Assembly (NCBI GenBank): GCA_015179025.1
Contig: WHUX01000128.1
Coordinates: 93,269 to 157,268 of the forward strand
DNA from: Terfezia claveryi
Lineage: Eukaryota > Ascomycota > Pezizomycetes > Pezizales > Pezizaceae
DNA length: 64,000 bases
Direction of reading: 5' to 3'
Notes under the pieces: generated by a model
What the model saw: the letters and a program-made list of their open reading frames with translations, nothing else
Told to the model about the DNA's origin: nothing
Databases searched by the model: none
Part shown: one piece after another, positions 11,188-24,852 of the stretch
How positions within the stretch are numbered: the stretch's first letter is position 1
Layout: each line of letters begins with the position of its first letter
Made by a program: the position numbers and the translations under genes

Positions 11188-14100
11188 CCTAACCCACGCG
11201 GAAAAGAGGACATTGCTGGGACTTAGGAATGCTGGCATGACCAATTAGTTTAGATGTTTCTGAACGTGATAAGCACCTTAGAAACTTTGTTTTCATCATC
11301 TAGTGTAGATAACAACCACTGGAATTGATTCCGATAGGGTCGTTCCTGTAAATATTTGAATCCACGTGCACAGATACTTGTTAAGATCCAGAGTGCATAT
11401 CAAGCGCAATTCAACCCCAAACTTCTACAGCAATCTACCACCAAGATTAGATCCGGGCTCCCCTTGTGCACATGTGGCCAGGTCTACCTTTTTATCATGA
11501 GGAGATTCTCAAGACCTGCACGGGGGATTCTAGGTACCATGTTTGGTCGGGATACGGTTAGGCTAGGTATTAAGAGAGTACATGATGTTCACAAGTTGCA
11601 CACTGTTGTAAGATTACGAGGTTATGCAGCGGAGGAATTGTGAAGAGAATTGCGTGTATATTCAAAGTGGAGAGCTATCAAAGGTATCGCTATAGACTTA
11701 TTCGCTATGGTCCTTGTGTTCTCCCTTCCAAAGAGATGTTTTCCTGCGTACTTTCCGGCTCTTTTATCCTTCGCAGTCCTTTCCCAATTGCCTTAATCCG
11801 GAATCCTTGGTCATTCCCACGGTTGCTTACTTCCCGTGACCCTTCATGGGTACTAGCGAGAGTTATTCACAACAACTGTTACCCTCAGTTTGGCCTTATC
11901 ATAGCGCCCCACTACCCAAAAAGGCAGTGAAGTTGTAGTCACCGCTTGCAGTACAATACTCTGCTGCCCTTACAGCAATCAGGAGGATGACAATCAGATG
12001 CCCATTCCATCAGGTAATAAGACAAATTTGGCGATTGTACGTACAATGCTGTTAACTTACTGCTTTGTGTTAATTCATACATTGTATCCGATACAGGCTC
12101 AGGAGTTTTCAGTAGGATTCATATCGATTAGGAAACGTTTTCGCTGGAAGTAAATTAAATATGGAATTGGAATTGGATAGGATCTTTAGATTCTATTGAC
12201 TTGCTACCTTGTTAGACTATGGGACTGTTTACCAACAGTATAGCTCAGTGTGGCAAGGTGTGTGTGGGTAGGAGTGGGAGAGCCAAAGGACTCAATAAGG
12301 AACCCGAGCAACAGCAGAACATACAATGCATAAAGCTGTATTAACTTGACTGATATAAAGGCATAAATTGCTGAACTCAAAGACTATCACTGTTTTCGCA
12401 AGCATACTCTCCCTAGGCGCCCCAACATCGCTGTAGCATCACAATGAAATGAGCATAGGCTTAGGTACTACTTGTGTCTTGGGGGTGTTTGCATTGTATT
12501 AACAGTAAGTGCGCTTGTTGAGGCCGGTTTTGTCAACTGTTTTGTAGTAGGAGTCAAACAAGTGCTGGCCATGCACAATTACCAGCATTTAGGCGGCAGT
12601 GCATATGCAATTGCTGGTTGGGTAGATCAATTGACCCGTTCAGTAATCGATTGGTGAATGGGACAGTCTAACGACGGCGTAAAGAGCGCCCCATTGTCCA
12701 TTGGGCCGCGTATGGAACATAACAAAAATATATATATGGACTAGGTACTTAACTTAGTAGTGAGTAGCGCGTATGTTCGTACTGCGTGTAATACTGTACT
12801 ACGTAGATCAGTTTTCATTATTGAATTAACATATAGGGAGTACAGTGTGTCGATATTCGGCCGTTCACCACCCTGAGACTCAGCTCCCCAGGCATTCTAG
12901 CCATATATTTGGCCTTTGAGCGAGGTCATCCAGCTGGCCGGCAACGCTTGCATCATGTATATACGAGCACTTGTATATGTAATGATCGCCTTTGCATACA
13001 CAGGTGGATCTCACTACCTTGGCGAGCTGAGAAAATGCCCGCTTATTCGTTTCTCAATACAGAGAGCATGATTCACCAGGAGAAATGTTGTTGCTGAAGA
13101 CTACACCTCATGCAGGTGGCCGACTGGTAAAAAAACTCCGGTTGGGACCCCATATGTGTCGATCCGGGGTTGCCGCTGCGGCTAATTCTTCCCCACAAAT
13201 TAACGCTCAGAAGAATTACTAAGTGTCAACATTCCCTGTGTTGATCATATGACATTCAATTGCAAAAGTTCGAATGCCCCTTTAACAAAATTAAGATCGA
13301 GATGAACGGCTGTTAATATATAATAAGCATGTACAGTATGGATGGATACCAAGTTCAGGGATCAGATGAGCACAGGGGGATATCCGGTTTAATCAACGAA
13401 GACTAGCTGCAATTGCGAACGTGCACAATCTAGGATAGTGTTACCGACACCAGTGATGGTATTTACACCACCGCCCTTATGGTGCTTGTAACAAGCCGAG
13501 CAACGCTGTCGGGAATCTCGGCCCCGAGATAGGACACCCATGAAAGCTGTTCTCCGTGTTATGCGGCAATTCTTCTGGAAGAATGTAATATACAGGAATA
13601 CTATATTAGATGGCATCTGTGCTTATATATTAGCTGTACCCCAGTGCAAATGGCTCTCGAGTCCATTTCTCGTACTCGTTCGCGATAAGAGAAAAAATGA
13701 AGTGAAATGCATTAAATCTAGGCCTTCCAAGGTAGTAATTGTACGTCCTCTACATGGTTTCCGGTGGGACATAACCCACCTAAGGACTGGTATATATTGT
13801 ATATGTGGGTGCTTATACCAGTGCCTACATTACCAAACCTGCAGAAGGATCACGCCTGCCATGGTTGCTCTGCTACACCTGCAACTTGCTATTACGGACA
13901 GCAAAATCCCCACATTTACTACTCCAGTACAGCAAGTATCCGCTAACTCGGTATGAAATACTACGAAGGTTAACGGTTTCAACATTTATCACCTCCGTCA
14001 TTATTTTATATGGAAAGTACCTTGTAGAGTCTGAGTCCACTACACCGAGTTCCAGTATAGGGAGTTGCTGCGTATATCCCCTTCCCAGTCCTTGTGTAAC

Positions 14101-16119
14101 CCCGCACCCCGCATGTGGCTACGGAATGTAGAGCTGGCAACAATGTGGTCCTCGGAGTGTATTACGTGGTGGTTTTTTCAATGCAGTCTATCAGGTAGAA
14201 TAGTTGTGATAAGCAGGGTAAGAAAATTTTCACGTTATCCCATTTTTTGAAATGCCCATGTAGTGGCAAATCGAGAGTATTTAATGATGAGATTATATTT
14301 GAATCATTTGTGATCTGTTGCCCATAAGATATAGTTCTAAGACAACAGTCTTCAAGCCTTTGATGCTTTTATATTTTTGAACTTGGATTCATCAACTGGC
14401 TGATGTCCTACCCATGAAGAATTCAAATATCAACTAAAGCGATAGCAGCTTTTCATTCACCAAGCTTTGATTTAACTGGTATAGTTACTGTGTAGATGCT
14501 CCCTAGGAGCCAGTCTACTTGGCATGCCTGAATTTTTTTTGAAGTCAGATGTACAACTGTATATCTCTCTGCAGATCCGGGGTGAAAGTTTACGTACCGT
14601 GCATATGCACGCACAGGTCGCAGTAGTACAGTATGCACCATGAAAAAAAGGTCTGTATAAACACTAAATAATTACTCTCAAATCAAAGCAATGACCTGTT
14701 TCCTTTGCGTTTGGGTCTTTTCGAAATTCTGTGCCCTTAATATCCACTGTTTTCCAGTACAGCGAATGGCACAGTACGACAACCGCACCTGAGCTTTCTG
14801 TTGTATAAAACGTAATGGCAGTTGCGAGCCCCACGATTTAGTCGGTGATTGCCTGGTGCATTGATTCATTTGAATCCTGCTTTTCACTATCGTATAAACT
14901 CTCGAAACTGTCTGGGGACGAATAAGGCTGAATAGGCGAGGAATAAGCCAATAAATATCTTTTTATTAATGTCTCCACAAGAAGGCGTTCATGTTTGCTT
15001 ATTTTGGGGCTGCAATTGGAAGACATGAGATACGTCAGTCCTCGGCGTTACTAATTATAAATTAACAGCTTATCAGCATGCAGAGAAGCCAATGAATATT
15101 CATCCAGGAACATTACTTACATGTTACTCTTTGTCCGAGCCACCCTTGTGCAGATCTGGTTCAAGCGAGACGAAGAAATATTCGATTGTATAGATAACGA
15201 GAACAGCTTGATGAAGGTATATACAGAGGTGTGTGAGGACAGCAGCCGAAGATGTTACTGCCATACCTATGGGAAGTAAATCGCCCCTTAAAGTCAACAT
15301 GTCTTTTAGCTCATGGGTTGTGGAAACTTCCTGCCCATTGAAGTAAAAAAGCAAAAATACACGCGCAAAAATTCTCTGAGTCCACTACGTCAAAGAGGCA
15401 AAACACAACTAAAGTTTAGCATTAAACCATTTTAAGGTGAACTTAAGGCTAAATTGACTGCCTAGACTTCTTGGAGACATTAAGCAAGAATTTCTCATGT
15501 AATACGGCCTCCTGCAGCCGCAGCCTGCCTCTGAAAATATCGATACATTCATGAGCTTTGGGCATGTAGGTAAACTGTTGAATCCACCTATCGACCGTGA
15601 TCATGCTAAACTGCGGGGCATCAAATAATTTCCATCTACTCTAAGACTCATTAAACCCCCTTAGGACGTTCGCCGTGGATTATCCCAGGTACGGATATCA
15701 CGGAGTAATTTAGCTAAGAGCTGAACTACCATAGCATACCAGCATTGCCATGCAGCACCAGGCTACAAACTGAACAAGCCTCCAAATCTAATAGAGCTAC
15801 TTAGGTAATAGGAAATAACTTCCATAAATTAGGGCCATACCAAACAAAGGAAGGAGTAGAAGCTATGTACAATGAGAATTACAGTCCAGGGAGTATACCA
15901 TAAATAAACATATTAGAAGAATGATAGATAATCCAAGATCCCAAAATTGGTATTTTTGTGTTCCTTCATGAAGCCTGGTTTACACCAGGTATACAGCAAA
16001 TCCCTAAAAACAGGGCAAACAAAGAAAAAGTCGTTAAGACAGATACTCGTAACACTCGATTGATAGCATAGATAAACATCAAGGACAAAAATGAAATATA
16101 AAAGAACAGTTCAGCCTTG
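11188..16119. other. 4.9 kb intergenic, no gene seen
   Basis: Only short frames (under about 140 codons) without recognisable domains occur on either strand. The frames near 13540-14250 overlap one another in several phases, which speaks against real coding. No RNA gene, LTR or clear inverted repeat was found. Confidence 0.5.
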
Positions 16120-17668
16120 TCATCGCGCAACAGGGCCGGGCTGTACCATCGATATCGATTCCATGCTGTTCAATTCTTCACCCAATTGATTCCCTATTAT
16201 TCCTGAATCGATCCGACTTTGTGGGATCTTCTTGACATCGTAGCCCCCATCCAAATCCTCTGCTCGTGCAGTGCTGGGTCCACGCCTATGTCGCATGGGT
16301 GGCCGCCGGTCAATGGGTTTCTTGCCGATAAGGACCCTAAATCGGTTCTGTATCTGGTAAGGAAATTGCTTGCAAGCAGGGAATGTGGTGATAATGTAGA
16401 TGAGCCCGTTCCAGAAGCCTTGACATGGCAATACAAGGGCAGAGGCGAAGTTGAGGCCAAAGCTGGTGCGACCCGGGTGAATGATAGTATAAACACGGTT
16501 AATGGAAGATGGCAGCTGGTCATAGGATTGATGTTAGTTATACCTGAATTCCGCAGCAGTTCAGCGGTGGCTTACCCAGGTGATGACCAGGGCCAGGAAA
16601 AACAACATGGCACACCGGCAGTATGCCCAAGCAGCCGTGTTAGCCTCAACTGCACTCTTTTGTCTTGCTGTTATCACAGCGTTTGCTATTGGAGGAACGT
16701 TCTTTCCAGACGACTCCACCGTGCACGAATATGAGGGGTAACCTTGGGGTTGGAGCATCCCCACCCCTGCAACTGGTCCTGGATCTCTTAATATCGGGAC
16801 AGTGGCGCTAGTATTCATTATATTCGACTGACCCCCTTGGGCATTAATATTCTGCGTCCTGGTGACACCTTCCCTGGTGACACCTTGGCTGACAGATGCT
16901 GCTGGAGGGAGGGACATAACTGTGCCACCTCCAGATCCATAATTGCCTGTTCCAGTGCTGACGGATGATAATTCGCCTCTGGCAAAGAACCTCAAGCTAC
17001 CACGCAATTTGAAGATGACGTTCCCGGCGAGAATATAGATTGAGAATGTGAATACCAAGACAATCCATACTGGTCCATAAAAGGTGGCGATGCGGAAGAT
17101 TTGCCAATCGTCTGACACCCAGCACCACAGAGTTGCCGGACCATAAAAAGGTTTAGTGGCCCCTCTTTCCTGTTTGCTGATGAACAAAAACACCATAGAA
17201 GGTATAAAAGGCACGCCGTAGCAAATGATAATATATGGGATTTCGAGTTGCTGAAGGCGGTGGGAGGAGTATTTCCTAAAGACGGTGAGGTAAACATTAA
17301 GCGCCATTGCAGCACACTATTACCCCCGATTAGTGATGAATTGACATCCGGAATTGGTAAACGGATAGATTGCTCACAAATAATGCGTCTGCAGGCATAA
17401 ACCATTGGATGAGCATTGATTGCATTTTGCAAATTGGGGCCTGATGGTCTTCGTGATAAGCTCTTATGCCATCCTGTGAAATCAATGTCGCAACATTGGT
17501 CAAGATATTTCCGAAAGATGCAAAAAAGGCTAATCTATTGATTGGCTTATGGAATGCCCTCGAGACGCAAAATGTGACGATGATAAACCCAGCCCCAAGC
17601 AGGGAGAAAATAGAGCCCACTCGGGATGTAGTTTCGAAGATTTCAAGTTCCCGCGTGGTCCAGGTCAT
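16120..17668 (-). CDS. cAMP-receptor-like seven-helix G-protein-coupled receptor
   Basis: Three exons on the minus strand: 17668-17378, 17316-16576 and 16515-16120, giving 475 residues. Intron 1 (61 nt) has GTGAGC/TAG with CTAAT branch site and joins MPADALF to CAAMALNVYL. Intron 2 (60 nt) has GTAAGC/CAG and joins LVITW to LPSSINRVY. Both junctions rebuild motifs of the fungal cAMP-receptor-like (Dicty_CAR, class V) GPCRs. Seven hydrophobic segments can be placed: two or three in exon 1, three in exon 2, and the last two across the exon 2/3 join (CAMLFFLALVITW and the segment ending GFWNGLIYIITTF). The loop between helices 5 and 6 is long (about 110 residues, Gly/Ser/Thr-rich). The C-tail is basic then acidic. 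Such receptors sit in the plasma membrane and sense nutrients or signals through heterotrimeric G proteins; the ligand here is unknown. Confidence 0.87.
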
Positions 17669-20600
17669 AACTGCTTGTCTGAATTTCCCTGATACGTGGA
17701 GAAGAACTAGGGATCTTTTATCCTCCTCCCTAACTAGAGGTATTTGGAGCTCTTGATGTTGGCTTTATGTCCCGTTGTTCGACCGTTGAGGTATGCTGAG
17801 AAAGATGATCGATGAATCCAACAACACAATAATAACAATTGCCGTAGAAATATGATCTGAAGTTACGAATACAAGTCAGCTTTGCTCATCGACCTCAGTT
17901 CTTCTAGCGAGCTTGGTCGTCATTCAGGCCTCCGCCCATCACTAGCAAAACAGAGGAACTAATGAAACAAAATATGAGAACTGATTTATGAAGCTACCAG
18001 ATATACATACTAAGAAACAGTAAATGATATTCTGTCGTTATTTTTCTGAGAGTGGAGTGTAGCGACCCGTATTATTTCTTGATATAACTTGTTTTCTTTC
18101 TTTCACTGACATTGGCAATCCGAACGCTCCTCCAATACAACCAGCGATTCCCACTTCAATCTTATCTCAAGAAACCCGGGCCTCGGCTATGCGGGTACCG
18201 AACTCGTTTGTCCTCTTCTACCGGCGCAGTTCTTCGAACCTTGGCTGTCCCACCGTACTTGGAGCTGAGGAGGTGAATTTTAAGTTGTAGGTATGGTATA
18301 TCGGAATTGTATCGATTCGTAGATTTATATCAGGTTGATGCTGATCTTCATTGTAAACATTCGAGAACCACACTCCCTCCGGCAGATTTGGGGGGGCTAC
18401 TAGTAGTTATAAAATAAGGTACTATGCGAGGCCCCACCAGAGGTTTTGGTCAGCTCCAAGTTCTGAAGTGCATCTTTAAGATGCAACTGCTGACAAGGGG
18501 GTATGATTCAAACCCAATTACTAGCGTCGGTATAGGAACAGGGTTGTCTACCCCAGTTCGTAGTCATCCAGTTTTACGCTCGCTTGGGAGGGAGCCAGCA
18601 CTAGAGGTATCGGTTGAGTAAGAGTATGGTATCAGAACTCATCTGTACGTAGAAGACATATGATCTGCATCAGCTGAAAGATCACAATTCATCTGCATAT
18701 CCAGTCCAATCAGACCGGATTTGTGCTCAATTGAATCATCTTTTACTATTCCCTGATCGGGGCTAGATGAGGTATCTGTAGATTGTGACAGGCCACATCC
18801 ATTAAGGGACGGGCCTCACGAATTAATATAGAAAAGCATGTAAGCACCTACATGCAGCTACATGCAGGTTCCAACAACACTACTAGGTAGTACTTTTCGC
18901 TGGCTTGAGACATGAGACTCGCCGAACCGCAACCGCTCGCTTGTTTCAAATCCTAAGAAACCATAGCTATACATAGTATCTTTTTGTTGTGCGAAACTGA
19001 CACAAAGTCGGCTGCGGACCCGAGCTGACTCGATGTCTTCCTGCACACTGCTTCCCGAAAATACCAAAAGTGGTGTACATTGTTGGTATTTATTTATCAT
19101 ATATCCATATAAGAGTATACCTAAATTACAAGAAGCAGTGGCTTTAGGTTATTATCTAAACTAGATTAGAACTGGTATTGACTATAGTTAGAGGTTTTTG
19201 TAAATAATCGGTATCTAGGCAAGTGGAGGAGCCAGTAATTACTGTTTTGTCTTAAGTTGCTATCCACAGACTTTCGGGATTAGCGTTGTATCGCGTCAGC
19301 ATTAGCCTAGACCTCCCATTGCACTCCTATTGGGCAGTAGGACTACACCATAAGTTGAATCATTGTAGGTACTTGCTTTTTGAATCTTTGGCAATTCAAG
19401 TTGCTTTTGTCTCTTAATAAAAAGTAATGTGCTGCAGATAACAACGAAGCCCCCCATCAGCTGCTACACACAGGTATCCCTTAGATCGATCATGGTAGCA
19501 CCTCAAATACCTACTTAAGCTTTGTGCCTGTTCGCTTTATCGCAGTTTGCCTCAGGTCTTAGGCCCTTCAGCTTTGTCTTGTATGCGGGCTTTGGAGCTC
19601 GACTTCCAAAAATGTGTGCCACCCGAAATTGGCTCTCTTCTTGCCTAGGTACCCATGACCCCAAACTAATGTAGTTTTAAGGCACAAGTGCAGCAGGTGA
19701 GAAACCAACTGTGTATCTTGCTCTACCTACTTGTCTGCTCCTACACCGGTAATGTCTCTCACAGGACCTGGCCATTGTCGACATCAAGAGTAGAAATTAA
19801 CATATTAGACGAATTATTTTCTTGACCGCATAAAACTAACATGAGAGTCTGTCTTGGATAGGGGTTGAACAATTTGTCTATCAAGTAGACTAGATATACA
19901 TTTCCAATTGTGCTGACGACTCCTATATTCTAATACTAGTAATTATCACTTGGCTTATTTAAATTGGATTGAATACACCTGCATCCAAGATGTTGGAATA
20001 TTATATTAAGGTAAACGTGCCCAATGAAGCACTGTTTAAACTTTATTCAGTCATGATAATCACGTCCATATTGCCAAAAACCATGCGGCACATCTAAGGA
20101 GACTAGCTTAGGTAGGGCTTCTAGTACTGCAGTGCAAACGGTCAAGCTTCATACTCACGTAGATAGAAGCAGAAACAGAACAATTATGCACTCCTGTTTC
20201 GTAATGTAATTTTGCAGATCCGTGACGGGAGACGGCTGCACTAAATACAGGCTGCTCCATATAAAAATTGTGGGCAAAAAATATCACAAATGCATGTCGC
20301 TCTGCCAGCACCAAGTAAACAGATCAATTATTGCTGCTTTTCTTCTCATCCTGAGGTGCTGGCCAGCATCCGATTCAGATCCATTTGGCCTCCATTTAAA
20401 CTATTTTTGAGGGTTGAATAATTAAACAATGTCTCGGAGGATATCCTTTAGCGAGAGTATATATTTGCGAGCGTGGGGACTGTGCTACTATCTCACTTAA
20501 AGTTTAAGAATACCATACTAGTAGGGTTTGTTAGGATTGTGTGGCTGTGTCTAAATCTAGTAGAGAAGTCTGGAACATCCCGAACAAATTTCACAGCTAG

Positions 20601-20730
20601 GTAGTATGATACAGCTTCGCAGCAAAAATAACGAACAGTGCCCCGCATAAGTGAGCTCGCGCTTGCTCGACATTTGCTAAATTTCTTGCTGCCCCGGCCG
20701 ATAAAGCGCCTTAAAGTTCCGGCCTCTTTA
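17669..20730. other. intergenic sequence upstream of the GPCR
   Basis: The first few hundred bases are presumably the promoter of the receptor gene, which is transcribed leftward. The remainder has only short scattered frames and no RNA gene or repeat I can support. Confidence 0.4.
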
Positions 20731-20797
20731 GTCCGGTCATGGCCTTGGGCCGATTGCTGGTTATAAGACGTTTTTGTTTAAAGAAAAAAAAGAAAAG
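20731..20797 (+). repeat. SINE-like A-tailed repeat, copy A
   Basis: The core GTCATGGCCTTGGGCCGAT (20736-20754) is followed by TGCTGGTTATAAGACG and then an A-rich tail up to 20797. Similar cores with A-rich tails occur at 48925, 32877 (same strand) and, on the other strand, at 41747 and 25429. The 5' end is not defined. Confidence 0.5.
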
Positions 20798-23481
20798 CCT
20801 CGGTATGCAGGGTCCATTTTTGCCACCCGAGCTCTATACCATGAAGGCCCAGAAAGGACCGAGTTAACCTCTGCTCTTGGTAATCCCCATTCCTAGGCCA
20901 GAACTGTGAAAGCGATTTATTTGCAAATGCGATCAGATTTAATGCAACAATACTCACACCCATGTGCACAATTATATATGCATAGAAGTACTATACTTCT
21001 GTATGGTAATATGGTGCCTTAACAATTACATGAATACCTCTTGCAGGCTCTTACACACCGTTATCTGTAAATCTTAGTTGCAGCCGTGCCAACCAGACTA
21101 TTGCATCCTGGACTTGGCCCAGTAATGTCGAATACTCGTATTCAAGTTATTCTAACCTATGACGAGAGGGTTCTTCCGACTTTACGATCTCATACGTCCA
21201 TGCCCTCTGCCCCGTCTTGCAATATCAGGCCTCAACACCCGCTTCCTACTCACGCCCCCGCCACCCACTATGACCTTTTACCCACATCAGGACTTTAGTC
21301 ACTCTACTTATCTGCTCTCGGACCAATGCCTCGCTAACTAGGCCTGCCGCGCGCATGATTACCGCCTGTCTATCCAAGGGCACCACATCCATGCCATCTA
21401 GATCCCAGCATCTCCGCATCCATGACAGTGGCATATGCTACCTGGTATGCCTCTTCTCCCGGGTGACCACCCCTACCACCCCTTCTGCTTTGCCCCTCCA
21501 CCTTCAGGATGTCTATGTCCATGATCCGCACCTCTGTTTGGCAATCTCGGGACTGGAATGGATCTTGCTTGATGTTATACCTCATGTCGAACAACAACAA
21601 CTTGTATATACGTTCCAAGAGTTCAACTGCCTTCAAGCCCCGAGCTCCTGCAGCAGCTACAGTCTGAGGATTAGTCCTTGGAACTTCTTGATATAATGCC
21701 TCCAGCGACTTGAGTTTTGTGCCTACAGCCCGCAAGTTTCCTGGAGGATTGCTCCCTTCCCACGTGCATACATACCGTAAAGCTACGAGAACCCTATGCA
21801 TGTTGTTAGTTCTATGTTCCGAGAACATATATACACTCTCTAGCTCCGTAAAGATGTCGGCTATACTTGGCCTGAAACTACTGGACTGAAACTAACCATA
21901 CCCGGAAGCCAAATGTGGCTATCAGTTACTAAGCAGAAATAGGCCAAAATTTAGCGGGGAAAAAAAAAGGAAGGTTTCACAAGCTCTGATGTTAATGTTA
22001 ATGTTATGTGCCATCTGATGGTACCACCTCATTGGGAAGGTTAGACTTCTGGTGGCGTCCCTAGACTTAGGCTTTACCTGTAGGAACAGGGAGAACTCGG
22101 GTGCTGCAAGGAATGAAACATCGGTTATTTCACCATCGGCAGCAGCAACATAAGCTAAAGCGACAGCTTAACCTTTTCAGGCAGCCCTCAATAGAAGTTG
22201 TAAATGGGTAATTTGTGATTGATCTACCTCACAAGATACTCGCACTGTGAAGTGTGAGGATGAGCTTGATCCTGAGGAGCCATATTGGAGTGTTCTGATC
22301 ACTATTCAAATATAGGGAGCGAGCGCAAGAGGGGTAGCTATTGATGGTACATTTGCTACAGTAACATCCGAAGTTGTCGGGTTGCGATGGTTGCGAATTC
22401 CCTCATCTGTGTTTGGTTGAATTAAACCTAAGCAGTCGGATGCAAAGGATCACGTACATTCCCCTACCTACATAGCATGCAACAAACGCAATTACTTGCC
22501 ACCTGACTGTATCGTCCCCTAGAGGGTATCGACTCACCCTAGACCAGATTATATGTACTGGGATTAATCCCCTCAACCAGCTATAGATATCTCGTGACTC
22601 AGCTTGTTCTAGTTGCCCCTACAGCATACAAATTTGTATAATACCTTGATCACTTTCATGACCGGTGTTTGTCAAAGGAGACCTCATCCTTACATAGAGC
22701 ATATACCGCCATTAGTAACTCCATGAAGTCAGTAAATACGAAGTAGTCATTGTTGGCGTGTAGGTTCACTCTCCGAACAATGAAAGATACCCTTTGCATT
22801 TGTATAGTTCGTACATACTAGGTAGTTCGTGTTGCATGGCTGCACAGCTTCTATGTCGACGGAGCTGGTTAGTCGTGCATATACATTCTATACATTAAGT
22901 ATACAGGTACCAGGGAGGCCTCCGGGTTTGAATATTTGAGACTAGTGAATTACCAGTGGCTCTATTTGGATATCCAGTGCTTGAGTCCTATATTCCGTAC
23001 TCTCTTCATATATCCTTTTAATAAACTCATGCAAAGCTAGCCTGAGTTTAAGCCCCTGGGGTAGGGTAATCTGGGGGCTGTGTCTAATATGCATAGCCAT
23101 GGTATGGTTATATTTTATTCACTTTTATCAACGTCTATCATATACAGGTAGGCTATGGTACACGTGATAACTCGAAGTGTGCGGAAGCATTCGGATGTGC
23201 CCCTGCAATCAGGCTCAAAATATCAAAGTATACTAGTTATCCGTTGGAGCTCGCGCACGTCTGATTAAGACAAGCCAACATGAACAGGGTTTCTGCTGAA
23301 TTATTATGATCGAATACAAAATTTTCCGAACGAAGGTTAACGCTTGCAACTGGGACGTTCTAGTCTCCAGTGGTAACAACAGATACCATCTTATACTAAA
23401 GTCTCAGTGGTTTGAAGTGTAGAGTCATATGCATACCGCCGTAAGCCATCTGCGGGTGTGTAGACTTAAAATGTATATCAT
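20798..23481. other. intergenic sequence with one doubtful ORF
   Basis: Apart from the possible minus-strand frame at 21370-21828 there is no coding evidence. A short GTTAAT triplication occurs near 21990. No RNA gene was seen. Confidence 0.4.
21370..21828 (-). CDS. doubtful hypothetical protein
   Basis: A 152-codon minus-strand frame starting at ATG 21828. I do not recognise it. Its middle part (KSLEALYQEVPRTNPQ and AARGLKAVELLERIY-like stretches, charged and helix-prone) looks more protein-like than its surroundings, and the local base composition is more balanced. The C-terminal 20 residues overlap another minus-strand frame (21434-21246) that could continue the protein after a frameshift or a missed intron. 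It may be a pseudogene, an exon of a lineage-specific gene, or chance. Confidence 0.25.
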   Translation of the reverse strand: MFSEHRTNNMHRVLVALRYVCTWEGSNPPGNLRAVGTKLKSLEALYQEVPRTNPQTVAAAGARGLKAVELLERIYKLLLFDMRYNIKQDPFQSRDCQTEVRIMDIDILKVEGQSRRGGRGGHPGEEAYQVAYATVMDAEMLGSRWHGCGALG

Positions 23482-23760
23482 ATGCATCTCCTCCGGACCG
23501 ATCCGGATCTGCCTAAGTTTATAAAGCAATACCAGGAAAACTGGTGAATAAGACTCCTTGCTTGTATCTGAATCATACTCTCAAAATCTGAGTCAGGGAC
23601 GCTAATCTGCCCACAACTAGTAACGCGCCTACCACAAAAAGGAAAGAGCAAAGTTACAGACAGGTAGTCTCGTGCCCAGACAAGGAGTCTTATTCACCAG
23701 TTTTCCCGGGTATTGCTTTATAAACTTAGGCAGATCCGGATCGGTCCGGAGGAGATGCAT
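23482..23760. repeat. 279-bp fold-back element (79-bp inverted repeat)
   Basis: The left arm 23482-23560 and the right arm 23681-23760 are reverse complements except for one small difference (ATACCAGG against ATACCCGGG). The arms are separated by a 120-bp unique spacer. Both outer ends are ATGCAT...CTCC-like. The near identity of the arms means the structure is recent or maintained. It would form a strong hairpin; a fold-back transposon, a MITE or a source of small RNA are possible. No convincing target duplication was seen. Confidence 0.85.
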
Positions 23761-24224
23761 TATTCTAACTGCCGGCATACCGAAACTAGGACTCAAAAAT
23801 CGTGGTCAGCTTGGTTCACACGCATAGAAAAGTAGCAACATAAAGCTAACCATTTATTGTGAACCACTAGGCAGGCTGTGTAGATCTGTGCATGCCCATG
23901 GCTCTCCAGAAATGTACATTAGGGTAGCTGCCGATCGCCAAGTATTCATGGGCACAGTGATGGAGCGGGCGGATACTTACTAGGGCCCATACAAGGTCGC
24001 TTGAAGAGGACTCTAAGACCAGAAAGTCGCAGCAGTGCATGTACAGTCATGCTCAGGCAAGATATCTGTGCAGAAAAACCAAAGCCCATTGATATAACCT
24101 AGCATTGCCCCATCACAAAAGGATATGATTGAATACCTGACTCAGTTGTTTTAGGAAAGGAGGTGCTCTGTACCGGCCACCCCGGTGTTGGGATGGGAGT
24201 CGGAGTTGCAATTATACCTACATA

Positions 24225-24852
24225 CACTCAAACCTTGCTATACCGGACTGTATAAATCTGTTGCAACCTGTCCGGTATAGCTAACATCCGGTAAAGCAAA
24301 TAGCGTGGGCCGTTCTTGGCCGGGTAAAGGTATAAAACTTGAGTGCTTCCAAAGGTTGTTTACCTATACCTACTCAACCGTTGACTGCATATACGGAATC
24401 CTATCAATATATATCGGATTTCTCAATGCTACCAAACAAGAGGAAGGGGTTGAGTGATCTAGAGCGGCATAGGATTTGTGTAAGACAAGATCCGTGGTAT
24501 GCAGACATGACTTAGTTATGAAGAGTTTGGGGTTCTGTTTCCACGACCAGATGTTGGTAGGCCTATGGCACGGTCTACTATAAGCGACAAGCGACATATT
24601 GAAGAATAAGGGCCGATGGCTAGCTGTAAATACTAGTACTCGGACGGTTTGGAAACTACTTTGTACTCTTTTCTATTGCTATACTACTGTTACCATTCCG
24701 TTGTAGCAAATATATTTACCTGTGATAATCTCCCTGTAACCTCTTCCCAGCCCATCCGGTACGGTATCCGGTATAGCAAGTAGATGCCTCACCTAAATTG
24801 CTAGAACTGGCAAATTCTGGCTTGAGCCGTCTGGTATAGCAAGGTTTGAGTG
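24225..24852. mobile_element. pogo/Tc1-like MITE with subterminal repeats
   Basis: The left end CACTCAAACCTTGCTATACC and the right end are inverted repeats of about 24 bp with one mismatch (24225-24248 and 24829-24852). The motif CCGGTATAGC recurs inside both ends (near 24279 and 24770), the subterminal arrangement seen in pogo/Tigger-type elements where it binds the transposase. The 628-bp element has no transposase ORF, so it would be non-autonomous. TA precedes the left end but GA follows the right, so a target duplication is not clear. Confidence 0.65.

Noticed and set aside
10071..11244. Minus-strand frames of 134-150 codons over the amidase gene
   Set aside because: They overlap the amidase motifs in antisense and look like Pro/His-rich shadows.
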